Shown here: positions 18,854 through 30,416 of the stretch, piece by piece
Layout of the letters: the number at the start of each line of letters is the position of its first letter
How positions within the stretch are numbered: the first letter of the stretch is position 1
Made by a program: the position numbers and the translations under genes
From: Lactarius indigo
Taxonomy: Eukaryota > Basidiomycota > Agaricomycetes > Russulales > Russulaceae
Reading direction: 5' to 3'
Length of the DNA: 64,000 nucleotides
Assembly: GCA_025766275.1 (NCBI GenBank)
Contig: JAFKAC010000079.1
Coordinates: 62,001-126,000, forward strand
Notes under the pieces: generated by a model
Database searches by the model: none
What the model was told of the DNA's origin: nothing
What the model saw: the letters and a program-made list of their open reading frames with translations, nothing else

Positions 18854-21356
18854 TTAGCGCGACCGTCGCCTCATGGCTCCCACTTTTCCCTCGATGCTAG
18901 CGATCTCGCCCATCAGTGCGCGATAATCGCTCCTCGAGCACTTCCAGCGCGTCCTCGTCGCCACCCGGGGGTGGGGAAGACGACGGTGACGATGACGGGT
19001 GACTAGTGACCGCTGCGTTAGCGCCTGCGGGCCCCATGGGGGCGCAATACGCGACTGCAAGCAGCAGCGTGGAGGTCGGCGTCACGCTCCGGCGAGACAA
19101 CATCGACATCGCCGATCCGGGGCGCGGGCCGGGACTTCGGACTCGGACTCGGCGGGGCAGTCGCTAGTGCTCGCGCTAGCACCGTCGCTTTCCTCGTCGT
19201 CGTCGCTGGTAGCCAGCGCGAGCGCGAGCGCGCTGCTGAGGGTGCCCGAATCGCCGTCAGGCCCCACCGTGCCGTTGGTGAAGTTCAGCGGGGCATGCGT
19301 GGCGAACCGGAGCGTCTTGGTCTTCGCGCGCGCGCTAGCAGAGGACGAGCGCGCTGCTGCGAGGGCGTGCGGCCGGCTTCGAGCACCTTTTTCCGCGCAC
19401 TGAGCCCGATGCAGTCGACGAGCTGCCGCATGGCCTCGCGGTCCGAGACGGCGCGGCGCGGAGCGGTGCGCCGGAGCGTGCTCGGACGCGGGAGAGTTCC
19501 CGTGCCCGTCGCGGTGCCGGTGCTGATACGCCGCATGGGCGTTTTGAGCTCGCTCCTGGCGATATCCAGTGGTGTTTGAGGAACTGGGACGTGGCGCACG
19601 GCTGGAGACGGGGTAGGTGGTGTCGCGAGAGGAGTGTCGGGAAATGCGTTGTCAGTGGGACCCCAGGAGAAGCCGATGAAGAAAGACTCTGCCTCTTCGC
19701 GGAGGATGGAGGATGTCGTGCGCAGCGCCGAGAGCGCTAGAGATCCGCGAGTGCCATCTTCGGACGGCTGAAAGAAAGCGGAAAATGCGAATGGGGTAGA
19801 TACGGTCGAAGACGCTTCTTGGACTGGATCGGGGGGACGAGGCGCCGGTGCGCCGGAAAGATCTTCGTTGTACGTGAAGAGCGGGAGATGGAGAGCCGGA
19901 GAGGTGCTGTTCTATTCGCACGCGTGAGGAACTATGTTCGGCGATTTGGGGCTGCCATACCGGAGTGGAGGTTTTCCCACATGGTGCCATCGAAGAAAGG
20001 GTGCTGCATTATCTCCTTGGTTCCATGGCGGCCGAGGCGTGTCTCCGCGTCCGTGAGTAAACTACAAAAGGGGGACGATCACAGAAGCTCTAGAGGCCAT
20101 TGAACCTGTTTCAGGACGTACTGAGTCAGCAGATCACAGAGCTCGATCGAGAGAGACGTGTTTGTGGGGAACGCGAGGCTCTTCCTAAAGTCGACGATTT
20201 TGAGATATGTTGATCGTATATCGCGCGCGAAGAAGGGGGCGGCGCCGAAAACCATCTCGTATATCATGGCGCCCGCGCTCCACCAATCTGTCTCTGCCCC
20301 GTAACCATCTTCTCCCGCTTTGTCTTCCTTCCTATCTCCCTCCTCATCGGATAGCTCCATCGCGACGAGAGCCGCTTCGTGGGCCTGAAGTATTTCGGGG
20401 GAGATATAATCACAAGTGCCACAAGGGACGCGACAGTACTCTGGAGGTACAAGACGTGAACCTGGGACCAGCGGCGCAGCGGAACCAAAGTCGATAAGCT
20501 GAATGTGTGCAGTGCGAGTGATCACAAAATTGTGAGGTTTGACATCGCTGGACGCTACTGCTGAGTGTCCGCGCGGAAAGTAGTACGAGGGATGAAGACG
20601 TGCCGATGTACAAAGCCCTGTGAAGTGGCACCACGCGACGGAACTGACGACCTGGGGAAGCCACCAATGCAAGTCGTCCTCGCAAATGCGCTCGAGGGGG
20701 TTCGACTCGAGGACGTCCCAGAGGGTGCCACCCTCCGCGTAGTCCATGACGAGGTTGAGATGCGTGCCGGTTTGGAAAGCGCACAGGAGATGTGGGGCCC
20801 AGACGGAGCCGGTACGAAGAGCGCGAAGAAGGATTTCCCGTTCCAACTGGGGGTTGCATTGCTATAGAACGGTTGTTTGGATGTGCCTGGCGTGGAGATA
20901 CGAAAGGAAATGGAACGTACTTCACGAGTCTTGAGCGCGAAGCGTTTTTCGATCGACTTTCGGACGTACACACGCCCGTCGATGTTACAATTCACAACGT
21001 CGATCTGTGGGAGAAGGGGAAGATCGAGTGTTGTACGCGTGCGCAAAGGGCCGAAGAGTAAGAGTGCATACGGTTGAGAATTGTACCGTATTCTAGCGTC
21101 CCGACGACTGTGAGATCTTTATCGGTGAAGCGCAGCTTGTCCACTTCTATGGTCTTGGCTGCTCGTGTGCGATCAAGGTGCACCCTACATTACATGAAGG
21201 AAATTATAAAGTATATTTCGACTACCCACCTGTCTTAGCGATGACCGATTGCCCGTGAAGAATCCGGTCAAGCGCAAGGCCGTCTTCATCTTCGTCACCG
21301 TTGCTCTGGAGAAGGACGCCGAGTCTGGCCTTGCGTTTGAGCCAGGATGTAAACAT
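18854..21356 (-). CDS. AGC-like serine/threonine protein kinase
   Basis: It starts at ATG 21356 with MFTSWLKRKARLGVLLQSNG. The ATP lobe is split by introns: DLTVVGTLEYGT, then RVYVRKSIEKRFALKTRE. The large exon 20079-20846 contains MDYAEGGTLWDVLE, the DVKPHNFV catalytic segment, IDFGSAAPL and PCGTCDYISPEILQAH, followed by WWSAGAMIYEMVFG. The next exon (to about 19920) completes the domain with ETRLGRHGTKEIMQHPFF. A C-terminal tail contains FFIGFSWGP and ends with a coiled-coil-like YRALMGEIASIEGKVG. One-base insertions appear near 20623 (just before HRD), near 19340 and near 18923. A GC donor is needed within the catalytic loop. The substrate is unknown. Confidence 0.7.
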
Positions 21357-23211
21357 TCATGAGTTGTGAACGGTGTTGACCCGTGACTCCGGCGTCGGTC
21401 CGGGAGACCAACCTACCAATTACCACTTCAGTACAGTACCACAGTTGGACTTAACACTTGCTAAGCTCGGGTAACCTTTGCCGGCTCAAGTGTTGCTAGT
21501 TGGTCGCGCAGCTGATGACTCACAACCGAACTTCGAAATTCACAACCGGTAGATCAGGCCCAGTACAGTACTTTTCGCCAATGCTTCTAACCCGGACCTG
21601 TTGGCACCCAGACCAACAGGTGCACCCAGCCTAGTCAAGAAAGCGGTCATGCAGCAGGTACGCCAATGACCTCAGTCCCTCTGAGCTCATTCTCACCCTA
21701 CACCCTAATTCTAGCGATTGTTTCAGAGATCCAGATTGGTCCTAGATCTAACCTGGATTCAATACTCAGCTGTCACTGGCGGGTTTGTTCCTGAGGCTGA
21801 GGCGTTTCAACTTTCAAGTGGTGGGAACTCGCGGTAGGAGTCAAGTGACCCAATGGGCCTGGGTTAACATGGAACCTGACCGGGTGACCCTCCAGCCTGA
21901 GTAATGCAATCTGATTACTTACTATATGCGTTCGGGCAGCAGACTGTCAACTGCACACTTGCTTCGTTCTCGCAGCAGACTATCTGACACTGGGGTCCCC
22001 CTTTCACGTTATATCTCCTGAGCGTTCACAACACAGCCACCCCCTTTGAGGGAGACTCGAGAACTTCCAGTCCTTACCCAAATGCCAATTCGAATAGTAT
22101 ATCTAACAGTTTCCTCGCTTGCTGGGATTATGGGCGTCCGTTGATTAACCACTTGTCTTAATCTCTAATCTACGATTCTAAATGACTAAGGCACTGGATA
22201 AATGTATCAGATGCCTCAGATTTGGTGCCTCCAAACTTCGGCCGAATTTTTTTTTTTGATTTCCGACGCCGTGACTCGTGAGTACTGCACAACTATATTC
22301 CGGTTCTACTTTGAATGGAGAATGAGCAATGATCGCAACCAATTGCCTCACGACAACGGATCACGAAATCGTGTGCTTATTAAATCAAGACATACATACA
22401 AGTTTCCAGGTTTTCATGGCGTGAACGATAAAGTCACCTGATAATCACTGGCAATAGCGAAGCCGCACGAGTCACCAGAGAGCCCCATTAGCGATTGGTA
22501 TTGACACTGTCTTCGAACCCTAAGTTACCCGCAACGCCACTCATGAACCGAAGTCACGATACCGTCATAGTTGGAGCTAGTGGAACAAATGTAAACGCAA
22601 CCCGTGACGTGCTGCCGTTAGACAAAGTGTTTCTACCTTTGTAAATATCTCGGCAATTGACTTACCCGTAGCCGGAATTGACCGCACCAGTTGCGATTAC
22701 TCATCATTCGAAAATGGAAGGAGAACATGCGGACTTTGCGCGGACTCACCACAATTGGTACCACAAGAGTCTCATCTGGCCAGTGTAGTCCAACAAAATC
22801 GGCGGCGAAACATGGGCTTCTAGTGTTCCTCTGTTTGTGATCCCGGTACTTCCCGGTACTTCGGCATGTAAAGCCGAGCTTGAGGCCGAGTCCAAGCCGA
22901 CTCGGAAACGAGGTGGGCTCTTGGTGGGCTCCTAAATTGCTTAATGATTTGCTACTTGATGATGACGGGTAGATCCTCCGCTTCGGTGAGCCTCCCCCGA
23001 AACATGTATCGTCGCGATTGGCCGTCCGCCCCGTGTTACTGATCATGTATTGCCTGACATGCGCAGATACTAGCGGGGCATGCCGGTAATATTTCAACCG
23101 GAAGCATCCATGGCAGCTACAAAAACTCTGAACCTGGGGCTTCTAATCCACCCAGTTTTCTCAGCCGGTTTCCCTGTCTCAGACTGGTAAAAATCCCACC
23201 CCCTGTCAACC
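21357..23211. other. Intergenic, contains a diverged repeat shared with 25870-26250
   Basis: No gene is supported. About 21960-22560 resembles 25870-26200 in order and orientation, so related sequence flanks the MFS gene on both sides. Confidence 0.45.
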
Positions 23212-25159
23212 ATGATGACGTCTCCAGGCCATTCCCTGATGCCCTCTCCGACAACGACAATTTTGGATCATACCACGCCCCTGGAAGTCGAGACCAAGCA
23301 CGAAGGGCTTGATTCAACATTCTCTGCTGAGTCTGAGTCGCCCCTCCAGCCTCCAGAACCTAGGGTCGTCACTTGGGATGGTCCTGACGATCCCAAACAA
23401 CCCCCAGAATTGGTCGTACGGCTACAAGTGGTTCATCACGTTCATTTGCGGTCTGCTCACTCTCAATGTGTACGTCCATTTCCTTTCGTAACCCCATGTT
23501 CTGGCATACTCACGAGTTGGATATACAGCACATTTGCATCCTCCGCGCCCTCTAGCTCAACTCATATCATAGCCAAGGAGTTCGGCAGCTCGACAGAGGT
23601 TTCGTACTTCATCACCTCTGTTTTCCTACTCGGCTATGTATTCGGCCCTATGTTCTGGGGTCCAGGGTCCGAGCTGGTCGGCCGGCGCCCCATCCTCGTC
23701 ACCGCTCTCTCACTCTACACTCTATTTCATCTTGGCCAAGCTCTGGCGCAGAATATGGAAACGGTCATCATCACGCGGTTTTTCGCCGGCTTCTTTGCCT
23801 GCGCACCACTGGCGAACAGTGGCGGCATCATTGCCGACATATGGGACCCAAGCACCCGAGGCATCGCGACAAGCGTGTTCACTACAAATGTATTCTTGGG
23901 GCCAGTAATCGGACCAATTGTCGGTAGCTAGTAAGTCTTGATGTGGGTACGGTGCGCGTAGATGTCTGATGATGTCTCTGTAGCGTCACTGTTAGTCATC
24001 TTGGATGGCGCTGGGTATTCTGGATCATGATGATCTTTGCGGGCTGCTGCACCCTCTTCGGTATTGTGTTCCTTCCGGAAACCTACTGAGCCCGTTCTTC
24101 TTGCCCAAAAGGTGCGATATCTTCTCGTTTCGTAATTAATATATTAATGTCGGTTCAGGCGAAGCGTCTGCGCGCCCTCAACCCTGAGAAGAACAAGGAC
24201 GTATATGCGGAGAGCGAGAAGATCGAATGGACCATAAGTGGATTGCTGAACCGTACACTTTTTCGCCCAATGAAGATGCTCCTTGTTGAACCAATCCTCC
24301 TTCTGATCACCTTTTATCTCTCAATCGTTTATGGTGTTATCTATGCCAGTGAGTCGATCAGTCCCTCAGCGATACCAACCGACGCCTAACAGATGCTGCC
24401 TGTAGTGTTCGAGGCGTTCCCTGTGATCTTCATTCACTATCCGACACTTCACCATCCAGCATGATGGCCTTATGTTCATTGGTATTGGCATTGGCTCAGT
24501 GATCGCCACGATCACCAACATCTGGTTCCTTCGCCCATACCCGCAACTCATGAAGGAGTGGCGTGGCTTCCCGCCCCCGGAAAAGCGTTTGCGCTCGGCA
24601 ATGGTAGGCGCACCCCTGTTGGCATTTTCCATTTTCGTGCTCGGGTGGACCGGTAACTACGAGAGTGTGCCGTGGTACGTTCCGGCGCTCAGTACTATCC
24701 CCCTGGGTACTGGTATCGTGCTCGTTTTCATGTCATTCCTGGTACGCTCAATTCTACGTATCGGAACGTAATTCTGACAGAGTTTGGCCTATCAGAGTTA
24801 CCTGGTTGACACCTACCGAATGTATTCCGCGTCCGCGTTCGCAGGCCAACACAATGTGCCGCTCGGCGGTCGGGGCAGCATTTCCGCTGTTCACGACGCA
24901 GATGTATGAAGGAATGGGAGTGAATTGGGCATCGACTCTCATCGGGTGTATTGCGCTATTGTTATTGCCAATTCCGTTCCTGTTTTACAAGTATGGCCCA
25001 CGGATACGGGCCAGAAGCAAGTTTTCTCCTTCTAGAGTATGTTCTTCTCATGACTCTCGCTCTATTCGCAGTGCTGACCTTACCGTTTGACAGGACCTCG
25101 AGATCGCAAAAGAGCTTGAGGCGGAACGCAAGGCCATGGAAGGCAGTGGCCAAGTATAG
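23212..25159 (+). CDS. Major facilitator superfamily transporter (DHA1-like), frame-disrupted
   Basis: The protein begins with a polar N-terminus and the motif NPQNWSYGYKWFIT. It then shows SVFLLGYVFGPMFWGPGSE and GRRPILV, the loop A motif after TM2, and RFFAGFFACAPLANSGG. A cytosolic loop (AKRLRALNPEKNKDVYAESE) precedes the second half, including GIGIGSVIATITNIWFLRPY, SYLVDTYRMYSASAFA and a final exon ending MEGSGQV (stop 25157-25159). At least four positions need one base skipped to keep the frame: about 23395, 24087, 24430 and 24843. Introns are otherwise canonical. Either a recent pseudogene or an error-bearing sequence; substrate unknown, drug or polyamine efflux is typical of the family. 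Confidence 0.75.
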
Positions 25160-26349
25160 AATAAGATATTATCTCGCATGGTCATTTGTATATCCACGCA
25201 TAGAGCATACCCATTCGCAAGCCTGTACACAACGTAGCTACTGTATTATTCCATAGACGGTAACGACAGTAATGATATTGGTGTTGACAATGATGCGCTT
25301 GCCTGAACCCGTTGATTTCTGAGCGATCCTGTTTAGTGCACAATTAATGTTGAACTGGGGAAATGTGAACGATTGCTCTCCAAGCCGTAATCAGGTCGCC
25401 CTATACCCGCGCCTCCCGAACCTGACTAGGTAGGTCCACACTGAGGTTTGGTTTCCTCATGGCCTCATTTCCGTTGTCTAACGTGCGGCTAATCCCCGCC
25501 TACATCAATTTCCGCTTCGTGTGACTGTACTGTATGATGCCGGCCTCCCTTGAGGTGGTCCATTCTATTAATTTTTCCCTGAGTCTCGATTATGTACTTA
25601 CGATTCGTTGGGGGCACCTTCATGGACTAACGCGTTTCTTAAATACGGTAGTTCTCGCTGTGACTGGTCTGTAACTCCTGTTGTACATCTCAGAATAAAT
25701 ATTGATCCAAAAAAAAAGGTGGACGATTGTGGACGCAAAGATATGACTCGGAGGAACTGTGTCGCCACTAGGACTCGACGGCTTGCTCGACAGGTCCAAA
25801 CTATCGTGAGAGACGAAGAGTATTCTTCGTTACACTGCATCGCTGTCTCATCCGGATAGCCTTCAAGCTTGAGGGGACTCAAGGGCCTTGCTCGAGAACT
25901 TCTAGCCCTTGCCCAAACGCCAGTCTTCTAACAACCAGGTAGATCTAACATTTCCCATTCACTGGGATTGTAGTTGTCGGTTGATCAATTACGGTCCCCA
26001 CTTGTCTCCAACTCTTGCTCCGAATTAAATCCACCATTCTACATGAGGTAACTTACTACAAAGCCAGGCTCGCTAATAGAGATTGGCTCCGACACCCAAG
26101 CCGACACGAGATTGTTCCGAGTCTCTTCTTCGAAACGTAAACTACTCGCGCACTATCTGTCAGATACAGCATGGCTAATACCCGTGGATCGAATGGAACA
26201 AGGTGGTAACGGCAACATGTTCAAGAACCCACTATTCAAGCTGTTACTAGTATTAAAAAGTGTTCCATCCAAGGGGGTCGCGGGGATGTAGGCGCCCATA
26301 CCCATAGTTAGGGAGGGAGGGGGGGGTCCACCAGGCCCTTAGCAAACCC
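25160..26349. other. Intergenic, second copy of flanking repeat
   Basis: About 25870-26250 is related to 21960-22630. A G-rich run (26316-26327) lies just before the STAND relic. No gene is supported. Confidence 0.45.
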
Positions 26350-27988
26350 TAAGCCCTTCACGATGAAACTGGTCAAAAGAAGGACATCATCGAGTATGTG
26401 ACCTCCGTCGTGCACTTGGTCGTGCACTCGGATACGCGGATGAGCAAGTTGCGAGACGAAGATCAGAAATCGGTAATAGAGACGCTCTCGGACAAAGGCA
26501 GTGATGGGATGTAAGTGGCCGATCGCCATCGGCACGTCGTTCCCGCTGATATTATTGCAGGTTCCGGTGGGTTTTCTGCCAACTGGAAACTGTACGGCAG
26601 TGTTTCCCGCCAAGCCTGCGGCGAATTCTCCAGCAACTTCCGGAATCTCTGGACGAAACATACGAGCGGATATTGAAGAATATCGGCAGGGCAACCCGAG
26701 ATCATGCCCATCGCCTGTTGCAATGCCTGACGGTGGCAGTTTCGGCCTCTCCGCCTGGAGGAGCTTGCGGAAGTACTTGCGTTCGACTTCGATGAAGCGC
26801 CGGGAAGAATTTCAAAGCTGGATGGGGACTGGCGGCGAGAAGATCAAGAGCAAGCAGTGCTGTCTACATGCTCCAGTTTGATCGCCTGTAGTTCACGACG
26901 GGGACTCGCATGTGGTGCAGTTTTCGCATTTCTCGGTTAAAGACTCCTTGACGTCGGATCGACTCGCGGTAGCCGTCGGAGACACTTCATTCCATCACAT
27001 CGTGCTCGAGCCGGCGCATACGATACTCGCACAAGCCTGCCTGGGGGCCTTGCTAAGTCTGGACGGTGGCAGTCGGGAAACCTCCGTACGTCGGTTCCCA
27101 CTGGTGGAGTATGCTGCTCAACACTGGGCCGACCATGCCCTATCTGAGAAGGTGTCGTTGCACATAAAAGATGCGATGGAGGATCTATTTGACATGGACA
27201 AGCCCCACTTTTCGCGCTGGATCCAGATCTACTGCGACATGGATGGCCATTTTCGTCGAGCCGATGGTGAGACGTGTCCGGAAGCGGCTCCCGTGTATTA
27301 TGCGGCCCTCTGTGGGTCCTGTGACTTGGTAAAGAAGCTCGATCGTCGGCAAACATCCAGAACACAGTGAACGCTAATGTCGGCATTCGCGGAACGGCGC
27401 TGCACGTGGTATCAATAAACGATCGCCTCCAAGTTGTGCAAACACTGCCTAAAATGCGGCGCGGATGTAAATGCCCAGGGCCAGTGGGAGCGAACACCTC
27501 TACACATGGCATCTGTACGGGGACATCTCGAAATCGCGCGGTCGCTACTCGAACACGGCGCCGACGTGAACGCCTAGGGAGGACGACCGCTGGACCCCAC
27601 TCCACCAGGCAACCTCTTCACGGACATTTTGAACTCGTTCAGGACACTTCTCAAGCATGATGCTGATATCAACGCGCGGAACGACATCGGTTATACTCCC
27701 TTACACGTGGTGTCAGAATACGAGCATGTCAACAGTTGCGCGGTTACTACTGGATTACGGTGCCTGATCCTGGGGCATGTGGTGACGACCAGTCGACACC
27801 ATTGCATCGAGCATCATACTGGGGTAGGTTGGAGGTCGCACGCATGTTACTCGAACGTGGGGTGGACGTTGACGCTGAGGATAGTGAGGGCAATACCGCG
27901 CATCAGACTCGGATTGCCCTGAATCAAGAGCACTATGAGGTTGCTTGGTTGCTGAGTTGTTGGGGCATGGCGTAGAGAACAAGACGTA
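26350..27988 (+). pseudogene. Decayed STAND (NACHT-ankyrin) gene, C-terminal half only
   Basis: The 5' end aligns inside the NACHT domain of the intact-looking copies (DETGQKKD near 26362) and the match runs through the winged-helix region (ETYERILKNIGRATRDHAHRLL) and the ankyrin repeats to the same C-terminus. Frame changes occur near 26735, 26890, 27350, 27460 and later, and the Goodbye and P-loop parts are absent. It is the upstream, oldest-looking member of the tandem array. Confidence 0.85.
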
Positions 27989-29049
27989 GGAATAATCTGT
28001 AGAATACGAGATCCCCAGGCCCAGCTACGATACTGTACGCATATCCGAATTGTTTTTTTCGAATGCCAGTATAAGACCCTGCGAAATTAGATTTCTTGGA
28101 AGATTGACAAGGCGTGAATGTGACTTATTAAGCTGTTGAGTACTGTTTGGGGTTATTGACGATCGCATAATCTGCCTCGGTATTCTGCCTCGATACGGTA
28201 CGATACTACAGGTGAGCCTGGATGCGAGCTCTCGGCATGACTCTGAGCGTTGGAGCTCGAAGTCACTAGCTAGAAGAGCGCCCCATTTAGCACATTCAAC
28301 TCTTCTTTCGCAAGAGATCAAAGAATGATCTAGGGTACAAGAGCACGGGTGGTATCATGATGACAAGAGCAAGAGGGAAGCCACGTCACGGTGGTCACGG
28401 TGAACAGGCGTTGCACGACGAAACATGGGTTTTGCTGCCCTACATACGTTGTTACATTGCCCTCCGAGCAGGTATCCTGTGACTGAAGTTCGCGCCGATA
28501 CCTTCCAGAAAATTTGAAGCTGGAAGAACGACGCATGATGGTCTCCACTGACTGATGTCTGCCCGCGCGCGACGCTCCTGTCGCTACAGTAAATGGCGAG
28601 GCCCGTATGTTGTTGCTATGTCCTCAGCTATGTCTGTCTGACCTTTCGCCGCCTTATCTGTCTGGTAGTAACGTTACTAATTATCTAGTTACATTCCGAT
28701 GCTATGCAGATTTCTACTAGACAAGGGACAATCTGAGTTTGTAGGTTGGTTTTTTTGTCTCTCCTTCGTGCCATTGGTGGACGCATTTCTCATTTTTCAT
28801 CCCCTTTCCCGCAAGGGGACCAGATTGACCTCATATCCATCTAAGCTCTTTACAACAATCCCCAAGACAATCCCGTAATCCAACGATGCACAAAGACATG
28901 GACCGTATGTTGCAGCAACACGGATGTTATGTAACCCGTGGACTTTACTTTTCAAGCACCAAATGCCAGCAGGTCCTGCTCCCAACTCGGGTCACGGTCA
29001 TCGTACATTACGGGCGATAACGACCGCTTTTTTTTTTTTTTTTTTTCAA
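27989..29049 (+). repeat. Spacer of duplicated unit A
   Basis: The segment is clearly homologous to 33955-34990 downstream: shared blocks include GTTGAGTACTGTTTGG, AGAAGAGCGCCCCATTT and CGACGAAACA in the same order. No intact gene is seen. Confidence 0.7.
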
Positions 29050-29330
29050 TTGACTCCTTCCTGCCCGCACGAGCTGGAACATACAGGATAAATATATGAC
29101 GAAGAGAAATGCGGTTTTAGGCTATCACAACTGCAAGAAAAGGGGTCTATATTGTCAACTCCATTGATACGCCTGAGCCATCGTCATTAATCCATCGATC
29201 ATCTCAGGTGCCCGCTACCAGTATCTCTGTGTACGCATCTTCCGACATCTGAACCTTTCTCCCACTTGTCATTCTCGACTATTCATTTTTGATCACATCT
29301 CACTGCCTCATGTCTCAGGAGCTCGCCGAA
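29050..29330 (+). pseudogene. METTL24-like methyltransferase relic, copy 1
   Basis: Nucleotide-level similarity to exons 3-4 of the gene at 9622-11213 is evident: CCTGCCCGCACGAGCTGGAA matches the CPHELE-coding region. The region after the intron (TGTACGCATCTTCCGAC) matches the start of exon 4, and TTTTTGATCACA matches VFDH. Stops and indels destroy the frame. Confidence 0.75.
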
Positions 29331-29339
29331 ATGCTCGTT

Positions 29340-30160
29340 CTCAATTTTGGTGCCGCAGAGGGAGCGGTTCGGAGATTGGCTGTTGGAAGCTCATCGAAAA
29401 GCTGTGCTTCCCACATACTCTATCCTCGATGTAGATGAAATGGTTTCCCTGATCATGCAGTATCACGCTTCTATGGTAAAAGAACCGACGCTACCTCGTT
29501 TCACTGGCACTCACTCGAGGCAGAGATGTCTCGCGCTGCCGCGTTCTTCCCGAGTCCGCGCATATCGTCGTCCCACAAACTTAGGTATTCTACTTCGTCT
29601 GGTCGAAGACGTCGACGAAGAGAGGGCCAACGACTTGATTCTTGTCCAGTACGCTGCTCGGCGCTTGGTGGCCATTCCAAGTCTGAGAATATGGCGTAGC
29701 ATATACAGCATTGGATGGAAGACCTAATTTACCTAGACCGGTCGTATTTCACATTGTGGAATCGGCCACACAGACGATTCCTGGTCTCATTTCAGCGGAA
29801 TGCTGACTTAGACATTTTGTGCTGATTCATCCTCAAGCTTCCTCGGCAGGTAATTCCAGGTCATCACAACGAGAATCTGCTAGTCGCAGCATTATACAGG
29901 TCATTTCAAGTCGCTGGGTTGCTACTAGAGCACGGTGCTGACGCCAATGTCCGTAGTTACCTCGAAGCTGCAAGGATACCACTCCAGCAGAACGCAGACG
30001 TCAATTCATGTGACACTAAGGGTCGGAGAGATTGCGCCAGGGATCAAACGGCACGCGCACGTCACTTACGGCCGAGTGACGCTGAGGTCCGGGCGACTTC
30101 GTTGAAAGATCGTCGATTTTCGGCGTCAAGGGCTTTTCGTCCTTGTATACTGTAGTGCGG
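29340..30160 (+). pseudogene. Ankyrin-repeat gene relic, copy 1
   Basis: A first block (29347-29727) encodes LALPRSSRVRAYRRPT and LRLVEDVDEERANDLILVQY. A later block around 29860-30010 encodes fragments of ankyrin repeats (VAALYRSFQVAGLLLEHGAD; LQQNADVNSCDTKG). The frame is broken between them. It corresponds position for position to 35330-36185. I could not name the parent gene. Confidence 0.6.
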
Positions 30161-30416
30161 CAATCGTCTGTCCTGACGTGTCTGCTCTTGTTGAACGTCG
30201 AACATTTGAGACTCATCTTATCTCCGAGCCTGTTACGATACATATTGAGCGCCTATGACCCAGACTTATCACCGAACGTTTATCGGTATTATACTGGTCC
30301 GTCATGAGGCTGTGCGCCTACGACCGGTCAAAGGCTTCGTTCACCAGCTTGATATTGTCCTCTCCCCACCATCTCCTTGACCCATTCTCCCAAGCCTCCT
30401 CCTAGCTTCTTGAACT

